Numbered from the stretch's first letter, positions 27,160 through 35,153 are shown. The stretch: DNA of 64,000 bases from an uncultured Eubacteriales bacterium (GCA_905207625.1 CAJLLT010000007.1:1-64000), one strand, 5' to 3'. Notes: generated by a model from the sequence alone, not told the origin. Numbers and translations: made by a program.

Positions 27160-28434
27160 TTGGCTGTATTCAACTTTTTCGCAGAGACATTACCGACGCT
27201 GATGCTCATTGCCGCCGGAGTCATTTTTACTGTCCGTCTGAAGTTCTTTCAATTCCGACCGGTCAGGTTGACGTTTGCGGCAATAAAATCCTCCGTCAAA
27301 GAAGGAAACCGTAATATTTTTTCTTACTTTTCCACCTCTCTGGCGGGGGCTGTCGGAACCGGGAACATTATAGGTGTGGCGACGGCGATCACAATAGGAG
27401 GTCCCGGAGCAATATTCTGGATGTGGTGTGCCGGTCTGCTGGGAATGGCTACAAAATATGCCGAGGTCTTTCTTGCGGGAAAAAACAGTTTATTTTGCAA
27501 AAACGGAAACTTCAGTCCCATGTCTTATATCCGGAAAGCTTTCGGAAACGGGTTATTCCCTGAAATTTTTGCTTTTTTCGGTCTTGCGTCGGCATTTACC
27601 ATGGGAAATATGCTGCAAAGCAATACCGCAAGTCTTTGTCTTTCCGATACTTTACCCCGGTTGCATCCGGGGATTTTCGGAGCGGTCATCGGGATCGTGG
27701 TTTTATGTGTAACCGTGGGAGGATTGAAAAGAATAACTTCTGTTTTTGAAAAGAGCATTCCGTTTATGACAGTGATATTCATTCTCCTTGGACTGTTTTG
27801 CTGTATAAAAAATGCCCGGGTGATCCCCGGGGTATTCCGTATCATATTCCGCTCGGCATTCAACCCCGGCGCCGCAGCGGGAGGTATAGCCGGTGTAACT
27901 TTCATGACCTGTCTGCGGACAGGTGCAGTAAAAGGGCTGATGTCAAATGAAGCAGGTATGGGCAGTGCCGGTTTTGCTTATGCCAATGCGAACGGGGCAA
28001 GCCCGGGACTTCAGGGACTGTGGGGAGCTCTGGATGTATTCACCGACACTATCGTTCTGTCCACGGTAACGGCCCTGATAATAATGACCTGTCCCCTGTT
28101 TCCCGCGGCGGTGCCTTCGGTTCTTGATGCGTCAACATACAGTTTTGGCCCGGCCGCCGCTGTAGCCGTAACCGTGTGTGTTTTCTTTTTTGCAGTGGCA
28201 TCGGTAATAACATGGTCCTATTACGGAGAATCATGTTTTTCTTTCCTGACAAACGGCGAGTTCATTCTGGTATACCGGATAGTTTTTGCCGCATTTGCGG
28301 TACTGGGATCGATATCGTCACCGATGTCGGTCTGGAACATTGCGGAAGCGGCAAATGCAGGAATGCTGTATACAAACCTTCCGGCACTGTTTGCGCTGAG
28401 AAAAGACGTGCACTTATATCGGGAAGACCGCTGA
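27160..28434 (+). CDS. Alanine/glycine:cation symporter (AGCS family)
   Basis: The 424-residue transporter has about ten membrane segments and AGCS hallmarks: SLAGAVGTGNIIGVATAITIGGPGAIFWMW near residue 60 and GLMSNEAGMGSAGFAYANA near 265. It imports alanine or glycine with Na+. The start is TTG at 27160 with AAGGAG seven bases before it; the open frame upstream has no site and no family similarity. The 172-nt leader before it showed no recognised riboswitch. Slightly shorter than usual (about 450). Confidence 0.9.
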   Translation: MAVFNFFAETLPTLMLIAAGVIFTVRLKFFQFRPVRLTFAAIKSSVKEGNRNIFSYFSTSLAGAVGTGNIIGVATAITIGGPGAIFWMWCAGLLGMATKYAEVFLAGKNSLFCKNGNFSPMSYIRKAFGNGLFPEIFAFFGLASAFTMGNMLQSNTASLCLSDTLPRLHPGIFGAVIGIVVLCVTVGGLKRITSVFEKSIPFMTVIFILLGLFCCIKNARVIPGVFRIIFRSAFNPGAAAGGIAGVTFMTCLRTGAVKGLMSNEAGMGSAGFAYANANGASPGLQGLWGALDVFTDTIVLSTVTALIIMTCPLFPAAVPSVLDASTYSFGPAAAVAVTVCVFFFAVASVITWSYYGESCFSFLTNGEFILVYRIVFAAFAVLGSISSPMSVWNIAEAANAGMLYTNLPALFALRKDVHLYREDR

Positions 28435-28447
28435 CCGCGGTTGAAAT

Positions 28448-28630
28448 TCAGCCATCTTTTGTACCTTTTCCGTTGATTTTCTTCGGTTTTCTTTCACAGG
28501 CAACGGGAAATCCGTTTTTGAAATCAAGATGAAAGGCCCTGCAACTGATACAGTCTCCCTTTCGAGGGCAGAAGCTTCGTGAGCAGGGGCAATCGGACTC
28601 AGGCTTCCGAACAGTTTTTATCGTTTTCAT
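28448..28630 (-). CDS. Small cysteine-rich protein, probably metal-binding
   Basis: The 60-residue protein has seven clustered residues of the pattern C.C....CPR.G.C..C..FH.......VAC: Cys in DCPCSRSFCPRKGDCISCRAFH. It looks like a small zinc- or iron-binding protein seen often as a hypothetical in Clostridia. GGAGG six bases before the ATG confirms it as a gene. It ends 13 bases from the convergent symporter gene. Confidence 0.75.
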   Translation of the reverse strand: MKTIKTVRKPESDCPCSRSFCPRKGDCISCRAFHLDFKNGFPVACERKPKKINGKGTKDG

Positions 28631-28689
28631 TCTCTACCTCCGCAGGACAACTTCAATACAGTATTTGTCCGGAGATGAGTATCTTATAC

Positions 28690-28715
28690 AAAAAAAGCCC
28701 CGCAAAAGCGGGGTT
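28690..28715 (-). terminator. Terminator of divIC
   Basis: Minus strand CCCCGC/GCGGGG stem with TTTT loop followed by seven T residues, 46 bases past the divIC stop. Confidence 0.85.
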
Positions 28716-28761
28716 AAATTCATGTCAAGCGCATCAGAGATGTCTGCCATACCCGGATGCT

Positions 28762-29040
28762 TTATTTACCGGGGATATTGACGTAGATCTTTTCGTCGTA
28801 TTCTCCATACCCAAGGTCATCCTCGGCAACGGTACGGTAAAAATCCTCAGCATTTTCATCGGAAAGGATAGAACGGTACTCCTCGTTTCTGACCTTCTGG
28901 TCATTTATCCGGTCCACGATTCCTGAAATCTGCTTTTCAGTGTCTGCAATACTGGCACGCATGATAAAAAAGGTGGCAGAGCAGATAACAGCGACTACAC
29001 AGAGAACACATTTAAGCAATAAACCGAACGTTTTTTTCAA
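28762..29040 (-). CDS. divIC: Septum formation initiator (DivIC/FtsB family)
   Basis: The 92-residue protein has one membrane segment (about residues 8-28) and then a coiled coil (DTEKQISGIVDRINDQKVRNEEY), typical of DivIC, which joins FtsL and DivIB in the division complex. Start is TTG at 29040 with GGAGGG ten bases upstream. It has its own promoter at 29074-29102, separate from the sporulation genes yabP and yabQ before it, as expected for an essential vegetative gene. Confidence 0.9.
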   Translation of the reverse strand: MKKTFGLLLKCVLCVVAVICSATFFIMRASIADTEKQISGIVDRINDQKVRNEEYRSILSDENAEDFYRTVAEDDLGYGEYDEKIYVNIPGK

Positions 29041-29073
29041 CTCTAACGTGCCCTCCAGTCGATTATTTTCTAT

Positions 29074-29102
29074 ATTATACCACGTTTTTCTATCTTTTGC
29101 AA
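29074..29102 (-). promoter_or_regulatory. Sigma-A promoter of divIC
   Basis: Minus strand TTGCAA, 17-bp spacer, TATAAT, in the 76-nt gap between yabQ and divIC. Confidence 0.8.
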
Positions 29103-29116
29103 GTTATTTCGACAAA

Positions 29117-29443
29117 TTATTGCAACTTTTTTTCAACATTTTTACGCCTGCGTCTGAACAAAGTCCTGAAAACGCCGGATAACCACAGTAAAAGTAAAAA
29201 CCCAAGAAGCGTACCGATAACAAGATACAAACGGACCTGCCCCGCAGAGACTATAAAGGAGAAAACGAGAAAAAGCAAAGCGCAAACAAGACAAAACAAA
29301 ATGTCAGTTATCCAGCAGACGGCGATACCGTTACGGAAAAGTTTCCTTATCAGTGCGAAGACCGAATACAGAATGAACTGTACCGCACCAAGAGCCAGTG
29401 CCAGAGAAAATGTCAGAAGCTGATTCAAAGGGTCTATACGCAT
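29117..29443 (-). CDS. yabQ: Spore cortex biosynthesis protein YabQ
   Basis: The 108-residue membrane protein starts MRIDPLNQLLTFSLALALGA and has three hydrophobic segments and a basic tail (RRRRKNVEKKL). Its position between yabP and divIC matches the Bacillus subtilis order. YabQ sits in the forespore outer membrane and is needed for cortex formation. The start at 29443 is favoured by family length and a weak GGTGA site; it is 4 nt behind the yabP stop. Confidence 0.85.
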   Translation of the reverse strand: MRIDPLNQLLTFSLALALGAVQFILYSVFALIRKLFRNGIAVCWITDILFCLVCALLFLVFSFIVSAGQVRLYLVIGTLLGFLLLLWLSGVFRTLFRRRRKNVEKKLQ

Positions 29444-29447
29444 AGCT

Positions 29448-29750
29448 TCACCGGAAAAGTTTTTTAATGGTGCTTTCGTTTCTGCCCGCAGTGTTTGAGC
29501 AGCCGTTGTATTCCAGGGAGTTAATCTGCCCCTCAACCGTGAGATCACCGTCACCCTGTCCCACCTGCAACCGGCTGATTTTCAGCCCGCTGCCCTTAAC
29601 GGTAAGTTTTCCCATAACGGTGTACAGCAGAACGCTTTTCTCATCAAAACAAACCACATCGTTTACCCCGGTCAGAGTAAGGATCTTCCTTGACTGCATG
29701 GTCAGAGTGTGATTCTCCGCCATTACTTCCTCATTGTTGTTCACAGACAT
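29448..29750 (-). CDS. yabP: Sporulation protein YabP
   Basis: The 100-residue protein carries the YabP/YqfC domain (HTLTMQSRKILTLTGVNDVVCFDEKSVLLYT near residues 14-44). YabP is made in the mother cell and is needed with YabQ for the spore cortex. Its ribosome binding site GGGGG, six bases before the ATG, is buried in the 3' arm of a long hairpin (29756-29800), so translation from a read-through transcript should be poor. Confidence 0.9.
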   Translation of the reverse strand: MSVNNNEEVMAENHTLTMQSRKILTLTGVNDVVCFDEKSVLLYTVMGKLTVKGSGLKISRLQVGQGDGDLTVEGQINSLEYNGCSNTAGRNESTIKKLFR

Positions 29751-29755
29751 AGTCA

Positions 29756-29800
29756 GCCCCCATACAGCACATTTGTTAACAATATATGCTGCACGGGGGC
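29756..29800 (-). promoter_or_regulatory. Hairpin that buries the yabP ribosome binding site
   Basis: On the minus strand GCCCCCGTGCAGCA pairs with TGCTGTATGGGGGC (14 bp, two G-T pairs; about three more pairs possible). The GGGGG before the yabP ATG forms the base of the stem. No T-tract follows, so it is not a normal terminator. Confidence 0.65.
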
Positions 29801-29822
29801 ATGAATATTACAAAGACAAAAT

Positions 29823-30065
29823 TTATTCAATTACACGGTACATGGAAGAAGCGTCCGACTTCGTTGCATATTCGGAGACTTCCAGGACCTCGAATCTGAC
29901 TGTCTTTCCGCCGAGGGTCAGTCCGATAATATCCCCGGGCTTGACTTCATACGACGGCTTTACAGTTTTTCCGTTTACCGAAACCCTTGAACCGGAGCAT
30001 GCTTCGTTGGCAACGGTACGTCTCTTTATTATCCTTGAAACTTTAAGATATTTATCCAGTCTCAT
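29823..30065 (-). CDS. rqcP: S4-domain RNA-binding protein RqcP (YabO)
   Basis: The 80-residue protein is a single S4 domain (MRLDKYLKVSRIIKRRTVANEAC, VSVNGKTVKPSYEVKPGD). RqcP binds stalled 50S subunits and works with RqcH in adding alanine tails for ribosome quality control. It lies between HU and yabP, as in Bacillus and many Clostridia. The start follows AGGTGAG. A terminator after HU lies 26 bases upstream, so it may depend on read-through. Confidence 0.9.
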   Translation of the reverse strand: MRLDKYLKVSRIIKRRTVANEACSGSRVSVNGKTVKPSYEVKPGDIIGLTLGGKTVRFEVLEVSEYATKSDASSMYRVIE

Positions 30066-30090
30066 AACTCACCTGACAGTTCTGACGATC

Positions 30091-30134
30091 AAAAAAAGAT
30101 TAAAGGCAATAAAACATTCCGTCTTATTGCCTTT
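30091..30134 (-). terminator. Terminator after HU
   Basis: Minus strand stem AAAGGCAATAA/TTATTGCCTTT followed by AATCTTTTTTT, between the HU and rqcP genes. Confidence 0.8.
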
Positions 30135-30151
30135 ACGACCTTAAAAAAGTC

Positions 30152-30424
30152 TTATTTTACTTTCTCACGAAGGACCTTACCTGCTTTGAAAACAGGAACA
30201 TTGGTAGCCGGAATGGTGATCTCCTTCTTGGTCTGGGGATTTCTACCTACTCTGGCAACTCTCTTGCGGACTTCGAAGCAGCCGAAGCCTACCAGCTGCA
30301 CCTTTTCGCCCTTGGTAAGAGCGTCTGCGATATTGTCCAGAAAAGCGTCAACGATCTCAGTCGTCTGCTTCTTGGAAAGTCCGCAGTTAGCGGCAACATT
30401 GGCAATAAGTACATTCTTGTTCAT
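30152..30424 (-). CDS. hup: HU-family DNA-binding protein
   Basis: The 90-residue protein is a full-length HU subunit: helical N-terminal half and the DNA-binding arm GFGCFEVRKRVARVGRNPQTKKEI near residues 46-69. It bends and packs DNA as a dimer. GGAGG precedes the ATG, and a promoter lies at 30471-30499 with a terminator directly after the gene, so it is mainly its own transcript. Confidence 0.96.
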   Translation of the reverse strand: MNKNVLIANVAANCGLSKKQTTEIVDAFLDNIADALTKGEKVQLVGFGCFEVRKRVARVGRNPQTKKEITIPATNVPVFKAGKVLREKVK

Positions 30425-30470
30425 TTTTTCTTTCCTCCAAAAAGATAAAATTATTTTCTGTACTGCATAA

Positions 30471-30499
30471 TTTTACACTATTTTTTGTCATTTTTCAAG
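30471..30499 (-). promoter_or_regulatory. Sigma-A promoter of the HU gene
   Basis: Minus strand TTGAAA, 17-bp spacer, TAAAAT. The -35 box overlaps the stop codon of the flippase gene. Confidence 0.7.
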
Positions 30500-32078
30500 A
30501 GTTTTTTTGTTTTTTTGCAAAAAACGCTTTAAATTCGTTAATATTGACCAATTTGATAAGCAGTGAAACTGCGAAAAAGGCTACAATTGCACATATAATC
30601 GAAAGGAAGAGTACTATCTTTTCAGGGATAAAACTACCAAGACACAGCCTGACCCCGTAGGAAGCGGCATAACAGGAAGCCCCCGCAATAAGAGGTTTCA
30701 GAAATACGTTTTTAAAATCCGGGAGTATATGAAGGTTCTTGTAGATGAAATAAATATTCAGTCCGAGCATAACGGGATACGCAACATTGGTCGCTATCGG
30801 CGCTCCGTAAATATTTATACTTTCTATGCCGAGAAGGATATAGGTAAGGGCTGTTTTGATACAGGCCCCGACGGTTACGGTGACTATCGTCAGCTTCGCC
30901 TTCCCTATTCCCTGCAAAATGGAGGATGTCACGTTCGTAAGCCCGACGGCTATCAGAGCAAAAGAAACAATCTGAAGCAAGGGAGTGGCAACCGCAACGC
31001 CTTCACTGTCGCCGGAAAAGAAAAGCCGGAGAACTTGCCCTGCCACGGAATTCAGCCCGAAAGCGCAGGCAAAAGCAAGCATCGAAGAGTATTTCAAAGA
31101 CCGGTCAACGGTATCTTTGATCACCTCCTGATCCTTCTTTGCGTATCCGGCGGAGATCGAAGGGATCAGGCTCACACCGATGGCAATAACGATAAATGAC
31201 GGAAGATTGAATATGGTCAGAGCCATGCTGCTGTAGGAACCCCAGTAAAGATTGGCTGTATAATCCGGCAGATACGTTTTCAGCCTGTTGACCACAAACG
31301 CCGCATCCAGAAGTCCGAAAAGTTCGACGGTAACGGAAGTGATCATTATCGGAAGAGTGATGGAGAAGAAACTGCGTGCAAGCACTCTGGTCGGAGTTTG
31401 TTTGTCCCTGATAAACTGCCCCAGAGTCATACGGTAGCTCTTACTGCGGAATGTGTATCTGGCAAGCATAAACAGCATTGCCGCAAAAGTACTGAGGGTC
31501 ACGCCGAAAACAGCCCCTCCCACGACCTGTTCCACGGGATATCCCGCATTTGTCATGTAAAGAGCAATACCGTAGCCCGCGCAAAGCTTGACAACAGCTT
31601 CCACGAGATTGGATATCGCTGTGGGGACCATGTTATTGTAACCCTGAAAAAATCCCTTTAAAACAGAAACCACAGAGATGCACACCACCGCCGGCATAAT
31701 GGCGGCAACGGCATAATATGCCTCACTGCTGTTCATTTTCTGGGCAAGCGGCATGGCAAAAATGAAACCCAGGACCGCAAGAACTGTGCCGAAGGAAATG
31801 AAAGCCGCAGCGGCGATCCGGGTAATTTTGTTTACATCACGAAGTTTTCCGAGGGTAAGTGACCGGGAGATCATTGCCGCAACACCGGTGGGAAGCCCCG
31901 AGGTTGCCAGGGCGAGAAGGAATACATATATACTGTATGCGGAGGAAAAGTACCCCATTGCGGCAGAGCCGACAAGATTTGTCAGGGGAATTTTGAAGAC
32001 GGCGCCCACGAGCTTGACCAGAAATCCAGAGACGGCAAGAACTATTGCGCCGTAGGTAAAATCACGTTTTTTTGACAT
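30495..32078 (-). CDS. SpoVB/MurJ-like polysaccharide flippase (YabM position)
   Basis: The 527-residue protein has about 14 membrane segments of the MOP exporter superfamily (KRDFTYGAIVLAVSGFLVKLVGAVFKIPLTNLVG at the N-terminus). Relatives flip lipid II or other polyprenyl-linked glycans; SpoVB acts in the cortex. Its position ahead of HU-rqcP-yabP-yabQ-divIC matches yabM of B. subtilis. The yabN (MazG-type) gene usually next in that order is absent here. The start follows GGAGAG. Confidence 0.9.
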   Translation of the reverse strand: MSKKRDFTYGAIVLAVSGFLVKLVGAVFKIPLTNLVGSAAMGYFSSAYSIYVFLLALATSGLPTGVAAMISRSLTLGKLRDVNKITRIAAAAFISFGTVLAVLGFIFAMPLAQKMNSSEAYYAVAAIMPAVVCISVVSVLKGFFQGYNNMVPTAISNLVEAVVKLCAGYGIALYMTNAGYPVEQVVGGAVFGVTLSTFAAMLFMLARYTFRSKSYRMTLGQFIRDKQTPTRVLARSFFSITLPIMITSVTVELFGLLDAAFVVNRLKTYLPDYTANLYWGSYSSMALTIFNLPSFIVIAIGVSLIPSISAGYAKKDQEVIKDTVDRSLKYSSMLAFACAFGLNSVAGQVLRLFFSGDSEGVAVATPLLQIVSFALIAVGLTNVTSSILQGIGKAKLTIVTVTVGACIKTALTYILLGIESINIYGAPIATNVAYPVMLGLNIYFIYKNLHILPDFKNVFLKPLIAGASCYAASYGVRLCLGSFIPEKIVLFLSIICAIVAFFAVSLLIKLVNINEFKAFFAKKQKNS

Positions 32079-32111
32079 TGAATCTCTCCAGTGGAAAAAT
32101 CAGATTTCAGT

Positions 32112-32462
32112 TCAGAAGTCCGTGCCTTCCCCACTGTCCGGCTTATCTCCGGAGCAGCATCCGGCGCAAAGAGTCTCACCTTTTATCTGCGCAAGCTCAG
32201 CTTTCAGAAGTCTGATCCGGTTGAGGTTTTCGGCTATATCAGCCCTTATTCCAAGCATTTCTTCGGTCATGTCAAGTCTGCCGTATGAAATTGCTTTATA
32301 GGTAAGCTTTCCCAGTTCGGAATACTGCCGGTCAACCTGCACCGATATTTCTGAGATTCTGAGACTGATACGGGCCCGGTTACATATCTCCAGACCTTTC
32401 TGTTCCGCTTTATCCGCCCAGTATGCGCACCTGGCAAGCATCCCCTGTAAAGACTGATTCAT
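32112..32462 (-). CDS. Helical protein with C-terminal Cys cluster, unknown
   Basis: The 116-residue protein is predicted to be helical or coiled coil up to about residue 93 and ends with CAGCCSGDKPDSGEG. A GGAGG site lies seven bases before the ATG and a promoter at 32493-32521. It is 34 bases upstream of the flippase gene on the same strand, probably in one transcript. I do not recognise the family; the Cys cluster could bind a metal. Confidence 0.75.
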   Translation of the reverse strand: MNQSLQGMLARCAYWADKAEQKGLEICNRARISLRISEISVQVDRQYSELGKLTYKAISYGRLDMTEEMLGIRADIAENLNRIRLLKAELAQIKGETLCAGCCSGDKPDSGEGTDF

Positions 32463-32492
32463 TCTGATTACCTCCGCAAAGAGTTTCTTGGT

Positions 32493-32521
32493 ACATTATA
32501 TCACCGCAACAGAAAAAAAAC
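32493..32521 (-). promoter_or_regulatory. Promoter of the unknown helical protein
   Basis: Minus strand TTGTTT, 17-bp spacer, TATAAT, about 30 bases before the start codon. It lies downstream of the terminator of the small RNA candidate, so the two units are separate. Confidence 0.65.
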
Positions 32522-32555
32522 AATACTCTCCGTAAATTTTTCATATATTTTACAT

Positions 32556-32652
32556 AAAAAAAGGCCGCCCTGAAAAGGGCGGCAAATCCGGAATTACCCG
32601 GAAAAACAAAGAAGAAAAAGAAATTTGGGGGTTGCTTGAAGGGAGTAAATAT
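32556..32652 (-). ncRNA. Candidate small RNA, about 97 nt
   Basis: A near-consensus promoter (next entry) is followed by a stretch with no ATG and then by a strong intrinsic terminator (GCCGCCC/GGGCGGC, plus TTTTTTT). The RNA would hold C-rich unpaired stretches, ACTCCCTTC and CAACCCCC, which are complementary to Shine-Dalgarno sequences, a known property of Firmicutes regulatory small RNAs. No known RNA family was recognised. Confidence 0.55.
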
Positions 32653-32658
32653 GGCTAT

Positions 32659-32687
32659 ATTATACAGCATTGATCCGGTTTTGTAAA
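32659..32687 (-). promoter_or_regulatory. Sigma-A promoter of the small RNA candidate
   Basis: Minus strand TTTACA, 17-bp spacer, TATAAT. Confidence 0.7.
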
Positions 32688-32770
32688 GGGGTTTCGGGAA
32701 AGAATCGTTCGTCAAATTCCGACTTTCGTCCGAAAATTATGTCGATTAATATAACTTTTTGTCGAAGATA

Positions 32771-32798
32771 TTGAAAAATGACTGTTTTATGCTATAAT
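32771..32798 (+). promoter_or_regulatory. Promoter of the DUF1015 gene
   Basis: TTGAAA, 16-bp spacer, TATAAT. The leader to the start codon is about 120 nt and holds no recognised element. Confidence 0.7.
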
Positions 32799-32925
32799 AT
32801 CATTAAAGAGGATAAAAGCCGTCCCCGTGCTGTCCGGAAACGGAAGCGGCGGCAGCATCGGTTCCTTATCCCGAATCGAGGTATACGTTTTCACGGAATA
32901 CCGAAGAAACAAGAGAGAGGTATTT

Positions 32926-34209
32926 ATGGATTTCCGTTCATCAGACATTCTCCTTCCCCGGCAAAACTTTGAAAAATGGAGTACTGTGGCATGCGATCAG
33001 TATACATCGGACGCTGAATACTGGACCGATGTTGAGAAAACTGTGGCAGATTCCCCGTCGGCTTTACGGATCATGCTTCCGGAGATATATCTGGAAGAAA
33101 AAAATGTTGACCGGCTCATAGAAAAGACATACGAAAAAATGAGAGAGTACCTCCGTGACGGGGTTTTCGAAACGGTTAAAGACGCATACATCTACGTCGA
33201 AAGGACCCTTTCCGATGGAAAGACACGCAAAGGTCTGATGGGGATATTTGACCTTGAAGCTTATGATTTCAATGCAGGATCCGGCTCTGTAATAAGAGCG
33301 ACGGAGGGCACGGTCCTTTCAAGGATTCCTCCGAGGGTCAGGATACGGCAGAATGCCTGTCTTGAAATGCCACATATTATGATACTCATCGATGACAGAA
33401 GCAAATGCGTGATCGAGCCTCTTGAAGAACAGAAAAGCGGTTTTGAAAAATTATATGACTTCGATCTGATGAAAAACGGCGGTCATATAAAGGGTTACAA
33501 AGTGTCTGCCGCCGCAAAGAACAGTATTGAAACCGCAATAGCCTCCCTCTACGACGAAAAAGCATTTGCCGATAAATACGGAATTGAAGTTGGCAGTAAA
33601 CCTCTGCTGGTATTTGCCGTGGGAGACGGAAACCACTCCCTTGCGACAGCAAAGACCTGCTGGGAGAATATCAAAAAGGATCTGACCGAAGAGGAAAAGC
33701 TGACGCACCCGGCAAGGTACGCCCTTGCAGAGCTTGTAAATCTTCACGATACGTCACTTGAATTCGAACCCATACACAGAGTACTTTTCGGTGTGGACGA
33801 AGAAAAGTTCGTAAAGGATCTTGAAACATTCTTTGCCGGCTACAAGCTGAGGGAAGACGAAGACAGCACCGGATTTTCCGTGCTTATAAACGGAAAAGAA
33901 AAGCATTATGTGATTGACGCGCCGAAAAGCAATCTTACAGTCGGAGACGTTCAGTGCTTCATAGACCATTATCTGAAAGATATACAACCGGACGCAAAAG
34001 TTGACTACATACACGGCGAGGAAGAAGTCAAAGCCCTTGCCGGAGTCCACGGGAACGTGGGAATACTCCTTCCCGCTATGGAGAAAAACGATCTGTTCAA
34101 AACCGTGATTCTTGACGGGGTACTGCCGAGAAAAACCTTTTCAATGGGACACGCAAACGATAAACGCTATTATCTTGAAGTCAGGAAAATAACCCCTGAC
34201 GCTGAATAA
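32926..34209 (+). CDS. DUF1015 family protein
   Basis: The 427-residue cytoplasmic protein matches DUF1015 along its length: LLPRQNFEKWSTVACDQYTSD at the start, IPPRVRIRQNACLEMPHIMILIDD near residue 135, VGDGNHSLATAKTCWE near 230 (the conserved GDGNHS), and a C-terminal MEKNDLFKTVILDGVLPRKTFSMG. Family members are often found next to serine biosynthesis genes; serC-serA are in this window but 11 kb away. A nucleotide- or phosphoserine-related role is only inference. The start at 32926 follows GAGAGG. It forms an operon with folD. Confidence 0.92.
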   Translation: MDFRSSDILLPRQNFEKWSTVACDQYTSDAEYWTDVEKTVADSPSALRIMLPEIYLEEKNVDRLIEKTYEKMREYLRDGVFETVKDAYIYVERTLSDGKTRKGLMGIFDLEAYDFNAGSGSVIRATEGTVLSRIPPRVRIRQNACLEMPHIMILIDDRSKCVIEPLEEQKSGFEKLYDFDLMKNGGHIKGYKVSAAAKNSIETAIASLYDEKAFADKYGIEVGSKPLLVFAVGDGNHSLATAKTCWENIKKDLTEEEKLTHPARYALAELVNLHDTSLEFEPIHRVLFGVDEEKFVKDLETFFAGYKLREDEDSTGFSVLINGKEKHYVIDAPKSNLTVGDVQCFIDHYLKDIQPDAKVDYIHGEEEVKALAGVHGNVGILLPAMEKNDLFKTVILDGVLPRKTFSMGHANDKRYYLEVRKITPDAE

Positions 34210-34228
34210 AAAGTATAGGAGAAAGAAT

Positions 34229-35074
34229 ATGGCAAAGATAATTAACGGCAAGGAAATTTCCGCTCAGATCAGGGAGCAGATAAAAGAAGAAACTCTGAAA
34301 ATGCAGGAAGAAAACGGTGTCACCCCCGGACTTGCGGTGATAATAGTCGGGGATGACCCCGCATCGAAGGTTTATGTGGCGAATAAGAAAAAGGCCTGCG
34401 CCGAAGTCGGTTTCTACTCCGAAGAATATGCCCTGCCGGAAGAGACGGACGAACACAGTCTGCTTGAGCTTATCGATAAGCTCAACAAAAGGCCCGACAT
34501 AGACGGGATTCTGGTGCAGCTCCCGTTACCGAAACATATTGACGCAAAAAAAATAGTCGACAGCATCAGACCCGACAAGGATGTTGACGCATTTCATCCC
34601 GTAAATGTGGGCAGAATAATGATCGGCGACTATACCCTTGCCCCCTGCACACCCTCCGGAGTAATGGAACTTATCAGGAGTACAGGGGTAACGGTTGAAG
34701 GAAAAAACTGCGTCGTGGTCGGAAGAAGCGACATTGTCGGAAAACCCCAGGCGATGCTTCTTCTTCATGAAAACGGTACGGTAACAATCTGTCATTCAAA
34801 AACGAAAGATCTCGCCGGGATAACAAAGAAAGCAGATATTCTCGTGGTTGCGGTCGGCAGAGCCGGATTCATTACCGGAGACATGATCAAAAAGGGCGCA
34901 GTGGTCATCGATGTTGGTATGAACCGGAATGAAGAAGGAAAACTCGTGGGAGACGTCGATTTTGATTCGGCCGCGGAGGTTGCCGGTTATATCACACCCG
35001 TTCCCGGAGGAGTGGGACCGATGACAATAACCATGCTTCTTAGAAATACACTCCGGGCAGCAGAGAATCACTGA
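34229..35074 (+). CDS. folD: Methylenetetrahydrofolate dehydrogenase / cyclohydrolase
   Basis: The 281-residue bifunctional enzyme oxidises methylene-THF and hydrolyses methenyl-THF to formyl-THF. Family motifs: the substrate Lys in YVANKKKACAEVG (residues 51-63), DGILVQLPLPKH near 92-103, and the NADP-binding VVGRSDIVGKPQAMLL near 160. Full length. It lies 19 bases after the DUF1015 gene with a GGAG site. Confidence 0.97.
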   Translation: MAKIINGKEISAQIREQIKEETLKMQEENGVTPGLAVIIVGDDPASKVYVANKKKACAEVGFYSEEYALPEETDEHSLLELIDKLNKRPDIDGILVQLPLPKHIDAKKIVDSIRPDKDVDAFHPVNVGRIMIGDYTLAPCTPSGVMELIRSTGVTVEGKNCVVVGRSDIVGKPQAMLLLHENGTVTICHSKTKDLAGITKKADILVVAVGRAGFITGDMIKKGAVVIDVGMNRNEEGKLVGDVDFDSAAEVAGYITPVPGGVGPMTITMLLRNTLRAAENH

Positions 35075-35089
35075 TCCGGAATCCGGCTA

Positions 35090-35118
35090 TTGACATCGGG
35101 ATAAAAAAGTGCTAAAAT
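35090..35118 (+). promoter_or_regulatory. Sigma-A promoter of the YegP-like gene
   Basis: TTGACA, 17-bp spacer, TAAAAT, directly after the folD stop. Confidence 0.75.
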
Positions 35119-35153
35119 CAGATTGACAAAATTATTATACGGAGGTAACTGTC

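Noticed and set aside
32410..32715. 101-codon open frame over the small RNA candidate
   Set aside because: It runs through a terminator hairpin and two promoters and is rich in Phe from T-tracts; no ribosome binding site.
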